The position numbers were made by a program, and so were the translations under genes. This document shows, in pieces, positions 59,555 through 64,000 of a stretch of DNA of 64,000 nt. The notes under the pieces were generated by a model. The model ran no database searches. It was given only the letters and a program-made list of their open reading frames with translations, and had not been told where the DNA came from. Where the stretch lies: assembly GCA_019454185.1 (NCBI GenBank), contig CP075368.1, positions 1,116,001-1,180,000 on the forward strand, in the 5' to 3' direction. The stretch comes from Phycisphaeraceae bacterium. GTDB taxonomy: Bacteria > Planctomycetota > Phycisphaerae > Phycisphaerales > UBA1924. Every line of letters starts with the position of its first letter. Positions within the stretch are counted from its first letter, which is position 1.

Positions 59555-61258
59555 CTACAGCCTAATCCGATAGCGCCCGTTGGTCTGGCCAGCCATCTGG
59601 ATGACGGCGGCCCATTCCGGATGTAGTTCGCTCAGATCTTCCAGCATGCGGCGTGCGCTGCCTCGAACCGCTTCGATCGCGTCCTTCGTTAGGCCATCCT
59701 CGCCAGCCTTGATCAGCGCCTCGATAACGGCGTAACGACCATCTGTGAGGGGCGGCATCTCTTTGCCATCCACGAGGCATGGCTCGCCGCGATTCCCCAG
59801 CACCACGCGAGGGCCCTTCTGAACGGGCGGTGGAGGGCTGTTCCCGGCCGCGTCCGAGGACGAGTTCGAGGCCAAACCCTCATCGGAGCCGCGCTGCGCG
59901 GCATTCTGGGCACCGATAGCGTTGGCGTGTCGTTGAAGCTTCCGCCATTCAGCCTTCACGTTGGCGGTGTGTTCCGTAATCAAGGGCTCGACATGGGTGA
60001 CGAAGAACGTCTCGGCCTGCGTCATCTTGCCATGCCAGATGCCGAGTGTCATGCCCATCCTCGCGATGAACAGTTCGACGCGCCGGATCGCGCCTTCGGC
60101 CCACTCTTCCATGATGAACAGATCGTCCTTCTCTCCCTCGGACAACGCCTTCAGCAGTGTGTCAGCCTCCTCCGATGCCGCAGTTGCATCAGGCTGGTCC
60201 TTGAGGAGGTCAAAGCACCCGGCGATGCGATCTCGCAAGTTCTCGATGACGCGAGTGAGGGGATGGGGCGTGAACCCGACATGGATCTCCATGTGCGTGT
60301 GAATGAGCCGCTTGGCGAGCCGCCAGTAGCGATCCAGGAGATAAGCCGCCCGAGCGGGATACTTGAATGCCGGATCGTGGGACCCGGTCGGACGGCGGCA
60401 CATCAACATCATGAACTCGCCCAGTCGCTGTGCGAGCGCGAGAATCTCGGGATGCGCGGTACTCTGACACAGCAGCAATGCCCGCTTGATTGCCCCTTCG
60501 AGTTCCGCGTCATTGACCGGGCCGTCCGCGAACTGGGGGTGCCACGTCGCGGCCGCTGTGGCGAACATGCTCCATTTGGCCGGTTCCGGCACATCGTGGA
60601 TCTCGAGTGCCGACACGGCGAGGACTTTGAGCCGGTTCATACCGGGGCGATCGAGGGCGCGTGCGAGCCGCTCTTGCACCTCCTTCATCAGCGAGAGGTG
60701 TTGAGGGGTTGATCCAGCTTCCGGATAGTCGAGTTGGACGGCGAGGGCGTCTCGAAGAATCATGGCCAGCATCGAGGCGTCTGCGATCGCTGACGCACTC
60801 GCTGGTGGTTCGTCCTCAGGTTGCTCTGCAGGGATCGCCTGCCTTTTGAACGCGTCTTCCCATTCTGCGGCCTGCCGCTTGAATGCCGCTCGTTGCATCA
60901 GGTCATGTGACGGCTCGGATTCGTATACACTGGAAAAAGGGTCCCAGTAGCAATCCAGGCGGTCCATGGCCTCATCGATCAGCACACGGTCAACGCTATC
61001 GAGGGAGGATGCGGGAACAATCGCGAACTCCCAGCCAGGCGCAGCGGGCTGGTCACGGGAGAATGCCCTGACGAGAGACTCGGCCACATCACGCGTTGAC
61101 GCCTTGTAGAAGGCTGTTGACCGTCCGGGTTGTTCCTGCGGTCGCAGCGCGAAGAGGTACGCTGGACCTGAAGGCGCTGCCACAGCCTTCTCCGTCGATC
61201 TTGCACGCTCTGTATCTCGCTCGGCCAACGTTGCAGGAACCTCCAGCGAAGCCCCCAT
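59555..61258 (-). CDS. Large helical protein with C-terminal winged helix
   Basis: 567 aa. Residues 1-130 are mixed; 160-430 are helical with ILRDALAVQLDYPEAGS, IKRALLLCQSTAHPEILALA and RVIENLRDRIAGCFDLLK. A disordered Ser/Asn/Pro linker (SNSSSDAAGNSPPPPVQKG) follows. The last 75 residues form a winged helix (DGRYAVIEALIKAGEDGLTK, MLEDLSELHPEWAAVIQ). The C-terminal end may bind DNA. It heads the minus-strand run of the second cassette, where the 382-aa HTH protein stands in the first. There is no clear ribosome site before ATG 61258. Function unknown. Confidence 0.6.
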   Translation of the reverse strand: MGASLEVPATLAERDTERARSTEKAVAAPSGPAYLFALRPQEQPGRSTAFYKASTRDVAESLVRAFSRDQPAAPGWEFAIVPASSLDSVDRVLIDEAMDRLDCYWDPFSSVYESEPSHDLMQRAAFKRQAAEWEDAFKRQAIPAEQPEDEPPASASAIADASMLAMILRDALAVQLDYPEAGSTPQHLSLMKEVQERLARALDRPGMNRLKVLAVSALEIHDVPEPAKWSMFATAAATWHPQFADGPVNDAELEGAIKRALLLCQSTAHPEILALAQRLGEFMMLMCRRPTGSHDPAFKYPARAAYLLDRYWRLAKRLIHTHMEIHVGFTPHPLTRVIENLRDRIAGCFDLLKDQPDATAASEEADTLLKALSEGEKDDLFIMEEWAEGAIRRVELFIARMGMTLGIWHGKMTQAETFFVTHVEPLITEHTANVKAEWRKLQRHANAIGAQNAAQRGSDEGLASNSSSDAAGNSPPPPVQKGPRVVLGNRGEPCLVDGKEMPPLTDGRYAVIEALIKAGEDGLTKDAIEAVRGSARRMLEDLSELHPEWAAVIQMAGQTNGRYRIRL

Positions 61259-61543
61259 ATAGGCAACTCGCCGCTATGGAGACCAATGTATGCGGATTGT
61301 GGACGAGTCCCAACTTGGGCCTGGCCGCCCTAACCAACACCGCCCGTCTCGGTCACCGATACACCTTCTCATCCGCACGTCTCAAAAGGTGTGCGGGAAA
61401 TCGAACAGATCCGCCCGATGATCGGTAAATGAAATCGGTGGAAGTATGTTGATCTACAAACAAACGCCGTATACCATGACGGCGATCTGCACTGGCCACA
61501 CGCTTGTGGATCCGCACGCGATTGGCGCGCGAGGGGTGGATCG

Positions 61544-62083
61544 ATGACACGACCGAATAGCACATTCAATGACGCCAAGCGGTTAATCGCGGCGATCATC
61601 CAAACTGCGGGCGGCAGCTACAACGGACGTGTTCGTCTCTACAAGGTGTTCTACGACGCCCATCTGTTCTATTGGAAGCGCCATGGCCGGTATTTGACGT
61701 CGCACCCGATAGTTCGCATGCCGAATGGTCCTGGGATCGATCAAGGTGAACAGATCATTCGCTCAATGATCGCCGAGAATACGCTCAAGGCGAGCCAGCA
61801 TCCAGTGGGTCCCTATACCGAAGATGTCTACGTGTATTGTGGAGATTCGATAGAGCTGGACCCCAACGAGGTAGAGGCGATCACCAGCGCATTGAACTGG
61901 GTGGGAGACAAGACTGGCGTCGCCATCAGCAAAGAGTCTCACGATCGCAGCAGGACATGGCGAGAAACGCCTGATGGCCGCGAGTTGCACATCTATCTGG
62001 ATGTTGCCAGCGACGATGAGACTGAGTCCCTACGCTCGTCAGTTGAATCCGTGAGGCGTGACCTACGCGAGGTCTTCGGCTGA
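61544..62083 (+). CDS. Panacea-like (DUF4065) protein, antitoxin candidate
   Basis: 179 aa. The stretch RVRLYKVFYDAHLFYWKRHG, then RYLTSHPIVRMPNGPGIDQG, fits the Panacea (SocA/GepA, DUF4065) pattern: a helix that ends with Tyr and Ala, a linker, and a MPxGPG-type turn before a helical pair. Panacea proteins act as antitoxins that neutralise many unrelated toxins. The next gene starts 9 bases later, so this pair could be a toxin-antitoxin unit. Assignment by pattern only. Confidence 0.55.
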   Translation: MTRPNSTFNDAKRLIAAIIQTAGGSYNGRVRLYKVFYDAHLFYWKRHGRYLTSHPIVRMPNGPGIDQGEQIIRSMIAENTLKASQHPVGPYTEDVYVYCGDSIELDPNEVEAITSALNWVGDKTGVAISKESHDRSRTWRETPDGRELHIYLDVASDDETESLRSSVESVRRDLREVFG

Positions 62084-62092
62084 GGCAGCAGT

Positions 62093-62455
62093 TTGAAGCA
62101 ACATCTCTCCCGTGCGATTCATGAAGCAGCGCGAGCGAGTGGCGTGTCGGGCAAGAAGCTCCACGACGCAGGGTTGAGCGATTTTTTCAACCATGACGTT
62201 AATGGAAACGTTCCCGATGGACACGCGCTGGCCCGTCTCGCGTTTTCAGAGCTGGCGGTCACGATTGACGGCAGATGGGAATCGATCGTTGTGACGATCC
62301 TCACCGGAGTCATGTCTTACATGCGAGATCGCGGTCATTTACCGCCGTCGAAGCAGAGTCTTTCTCAACTCAAGACCATGATCGATTCGGGAGAGCCCGC
62401 GCCCACACCCGATGTTGCGGGGCAATGGTTCGACGAGGCATACCCAGTCGAGTAG
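62093..62455 (+). CDS. Small helical protein, toxin candidate next to Panacea-like gene
   Basis: 120 aa from TTG 62093 (GAGGCAGCAG upstream), 9 bases after the Panacea-like stop. Helical, with IHEAARASGVSGKKLHDAGL and SIVVTILTGVMSYMRDRG. No known toxin fold or catalytic motif. In Panacea loci the toxin is usually the neighbouring small gene, and it is often of a new type, so this is a reasonable but unproven candidate. Confidence 0.5.
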   Translation: MKQHLSRAIHEAARASGVSGKKLHDAGLSDFFNHDVNGNVPDGHALARLAFSELAVTIDGRWESIVVTILTGVMSYMRDRGHLPPSKQSLSQLKTMIDSGEPAPTPDVAGQWFDEAYPVE

Positions 62456-62491
62456 TCGGGGCCGGTCGGATCCCTTCTGATTCTCCGCAGC

Positions 62492-62911
62492 TCACGCCAA
62501 CACCACGCTGTCAACGAGACCCAGCCACATCTCCCGCTGCCGCCCCCAGTCCGGTTCGGCCGCGATTGCCCGCACATCCCGCTCGGAGACCGTCTCCCGC
62601 TCCCCGGCCACCAGCGGCAGGAACAGGAGCGCCTCCTGAAGGGTCGGATCGAGGTTCAGCAGGTTCACGATCTGGCTCACCCGCGCCCGTGTGACCTGCC
62701 CCAGTTCCGCAATCTCGGCGAAGTCCGTCACCGCACCACGCCGGACCAGTTCGTCGAACCGGATGGCCAGCGCCATCAGCCGTGAGATACGGGGGACTCG
62801 CCCGCCCGCGACAGGGGCCGGTGGCGGCTTCGTCCCCTCGTGCATCAGCCGCTGCCCTGTCTGGCCGCGCGTGAAGTGGACCTTGAAGCTCATTGTGATG
62901 CCTTCGCTCAT
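62492..62911 (-). CDS. ParB-like HTH protein of second recombinase module
   Basis: 139 aa. It begins SFKVHFTRGQTGQRL and has MALAIRFDELVRRGAVTDFA, in two parts, then LGQVTRARVSQIVNLLNLDP, the ParB-type helix-turn-helix. It is clearly the relative of the product at 32253-32684 (same order, same neighbour, ATGA overlap with the recombinase). The two genes differ enough to belong to separate elements rather than to a recent copy. Confidence 0.75.
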   Translation of the reverse strand: MSEGITMSFKVHFTRGQTGQRLMHEGTKPPPAPVAGGRVPRISRLMALAIRFDELVRRGAVTDFAEIAELGQVTRARVSQIVNLLNLDPTLQEALLFLPLVAGERETVSERDVRAIAAEPDWGRQREMWLGLVDSVVLA

Positions 62912-64000
62912 GCCGCGTTCTCCGGTGCCGCTCGCTGTCCAAGGGACCGCAGCCCGAGCGGATGGAAGGTGATCGAGACCGATCCCTTCGTCGCGTCATA
63001 GTCCACCCGCTGGATCAGCGTCCGCATGAGCCGCGCCTGTTCCTTGGGCGAGAGTCGGGTCCAGACTCCATCGAACTCCGCCAGCGCCGCGTCCACCTCC
63101 ACCTTGCTCATCCGGCCCACGTCGGCTTCCGCAATCTCCGCCCGAAGCGTGGCCACTCGCTCGTCCGCTGCCTGGACCTTCAGGTGCAGGTCGGCCAGCC
63201 GGGCGACCGCGTGCCCGTTGGTCGCCGCGTCGCCCGCCGTGCGCCGGAGGTCAGCGTGGAGGCGGGTCAGTTCCCGCTCGACGTCGGCCATCTCGCTCTC
63301 CGCCGCTGCCCCCCGAGTTCCCAGTTCCTCGCGGCACCGGGCCAGCGTAAGCGACAGCAGGTCCGGGTCCTTCCCGATCCGCTTGATCTGCTCGATCACG
63401 AACCCCTCGATCTGCTCCGCTGGGAGCGAGCGGCACGGGCACGAGTCCCAGCCCTGCTTCTGCGCTCGATAGCAGGTGTAGTACCGATAAAGGCGGCTGC
63501 CGCCCTTGTTGGTGGTCGTGTGCCCCATCATGACGCCGCAGGGCCCGCAGTGGATCAGGCCCTTCAGCAGGGCCCCGTGCTTGTTGCGGACGAGCATGCC
63601 CCCCGAACGCCCGTTGGTCCTGAGCAACTCATGGACCTCGTTCCACAAGGCGTCGGTCACGATCGCGTCGTGCTCGCCCACGAACGTCTCTGTCTTGTAC
63701 CGCACACGGCCCCGATAGAGCACGTTGGTGAAGATCTTGAGCACAGCCGCCTTGTCCCATTCACGGCCGCCGTAGGCGTACCCCTTCGGGGTCGTCACGG
63801 CCTTCGTGCGGATGCCACGCCCGTTCAACTCGCGGCAGACCTCCAGCAGCGACTTCTTGGCCACGTACATCCTGAAGATCTCTCGCACCAACTCTGCCTC
63901 GGCCTCGTTGACCACGAGCCGCTTGGACACCGGGTCCACGTCATACCCGAGGATGCGGCGGCCTCCCGACCACTTCCCCTTTCGGCGCGACGCCGCAATC
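62908..64000 (-). CDS. Large serine recombinase, N-terminal part outside window
   Basis: The frame is open to the right edge, and about 364 residues are visible. At the edge it reads AASRRKGKWSGGRRILGYDV, followed by ELVREIFRMYVAKKSLLEVC. This is the end of the catalytic domain and the recombinase domain, as in the enzyme at 32681-34273. A zinc ribbon (IHCGPCGVMMG, YTCYRAQKQGWDSCPC) and a coiled C-terminus with many Ala, Arg and Glu follow. The catalytic Ser lies beyond the window. It belongs to a second module and is followed by its own ParB-like gene. Confidence 0.88.
   Translation of the reverse strand, partial: IAASRRKGKWSGGRRILGYDVDPVSKRLVVNEAEAELVREIFRMYVAKKSLLEVCRELNGRGIRTKAVTTPKGYAYGGREWDKAAVLKIFTNVLYRGRVRYKTETFVGEHDAIVTDALWNEVHELLRTNGRSGGMLVRNKHGALLKGLIHCGPCGVMMGHTTTNKGGSRLYRYYTCYRAQKQGWDSCPCRSLPAEQIEGFVIEQIKRIGKDPDLLSLTLARCREELGTRGAAAESEMADVERELTRLHADLRRTAGDAATNGHAVARLADLHLKVQAADERVATLRAEIAEADVGRMSKVEVDAALAEFDGVWTRLSPKEQARLMRTLIQRVDYDATKGSVSITFHPLGLRSLGQRAAPENAA

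Noticed and set aside
1..64000. CRISPR arrays or rRNA genes
   Set aside because: No regularly spaced direct repeats and no rRNA sequence were seen on reading the window.

Overview
The window is GC-rich bacterial DNA (roughly two thirds G+C by eye). CsrA-type genes, the serine recombinase / ParB-like / DUF2924 module, a czc metal island with small Cys-rich secreted proteins, and Shine-Dalgarno-led small genes together suggest a Planctomycetota (Phycisphaerae-like) chromosome. That assignment is inference: there is no rRNA or housekeeping marker. The window is dominated by accessory DNA: two related plasmid-like replication cassettes, two serine-recombinase modules, a tyrosine recombinase, and several restriction, toxin or defence-like loci.

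Layout. 1-6018: a three-gene, translationally coupled operon (unknown protein, coiled-coil McrB-like AAA+ ATPase, 724-aa protein with a DUF2357-like core and zinc ribbons). 6076-13959: a minus-strand replication cassette (winged-helix protein, excisionase-like HTH, sigma-like protein, deoxyribosyltransferase-like protein, primase/helicase, iteron-like repeats, five small genes including a HARE-HTH protein, terminator). 14019-14715: a broken glycosyltransferase. 14809-31845: a plus-strand metal-resistance island (CzcCBA-type RND efflux, two small membrane or His-rich proteins, a P1B-2 ATPase, then an HlyD/MacB-type ABC exporter with two FtsX-like permeases and a periplasmic OB-like protein). 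32040-35042: serine recombinase module. 35224-46224: HTH-TPR protein, Gly-rich micro-ORF, pentapeptide-repeat membrane protein, a complete Type III restriction-modification system, and a TM-anchored unknown. 46205-47014: tyrosine recombinase. 47244-50594: a tandem-CsrA fusion gene, its coupled partner, and a non-coding zone holding two copies of a roughly 300-nt structured RNA plus a separate terminator-ended sRNA candidate. 50190-61258: a second replication cassette with the same kinds of genes (sigma-like protein, primase/helicase, HARE-HTH protein) plus Fic and a ParB-methyltransferase. 61544-62455: a candidate Panacea-type toxin-antitoxin pair. 62492-64000: a second serine recombinase module, cut by the window end.

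How it works together. The two replication cassettes look like relatives of one family of integrated plasmid-like or satellite elements without capsid genes. Recombinase modules lie next to several borders. The metal island is a self-contained efflux unit: cytosolic Zn/Cd-type ions would be pumped to the periplasm by the P-type ATPase and across the outer membrane by CzcCBA, with His- and Cys-rich accessory proteins as likely metal buffers. The most unusual parts are the duplicated covarying RNA next to the tandem-CsrA gene (48514-50188) and the McrB-like operon at the left edge, which lacks a recognisable nuclease.
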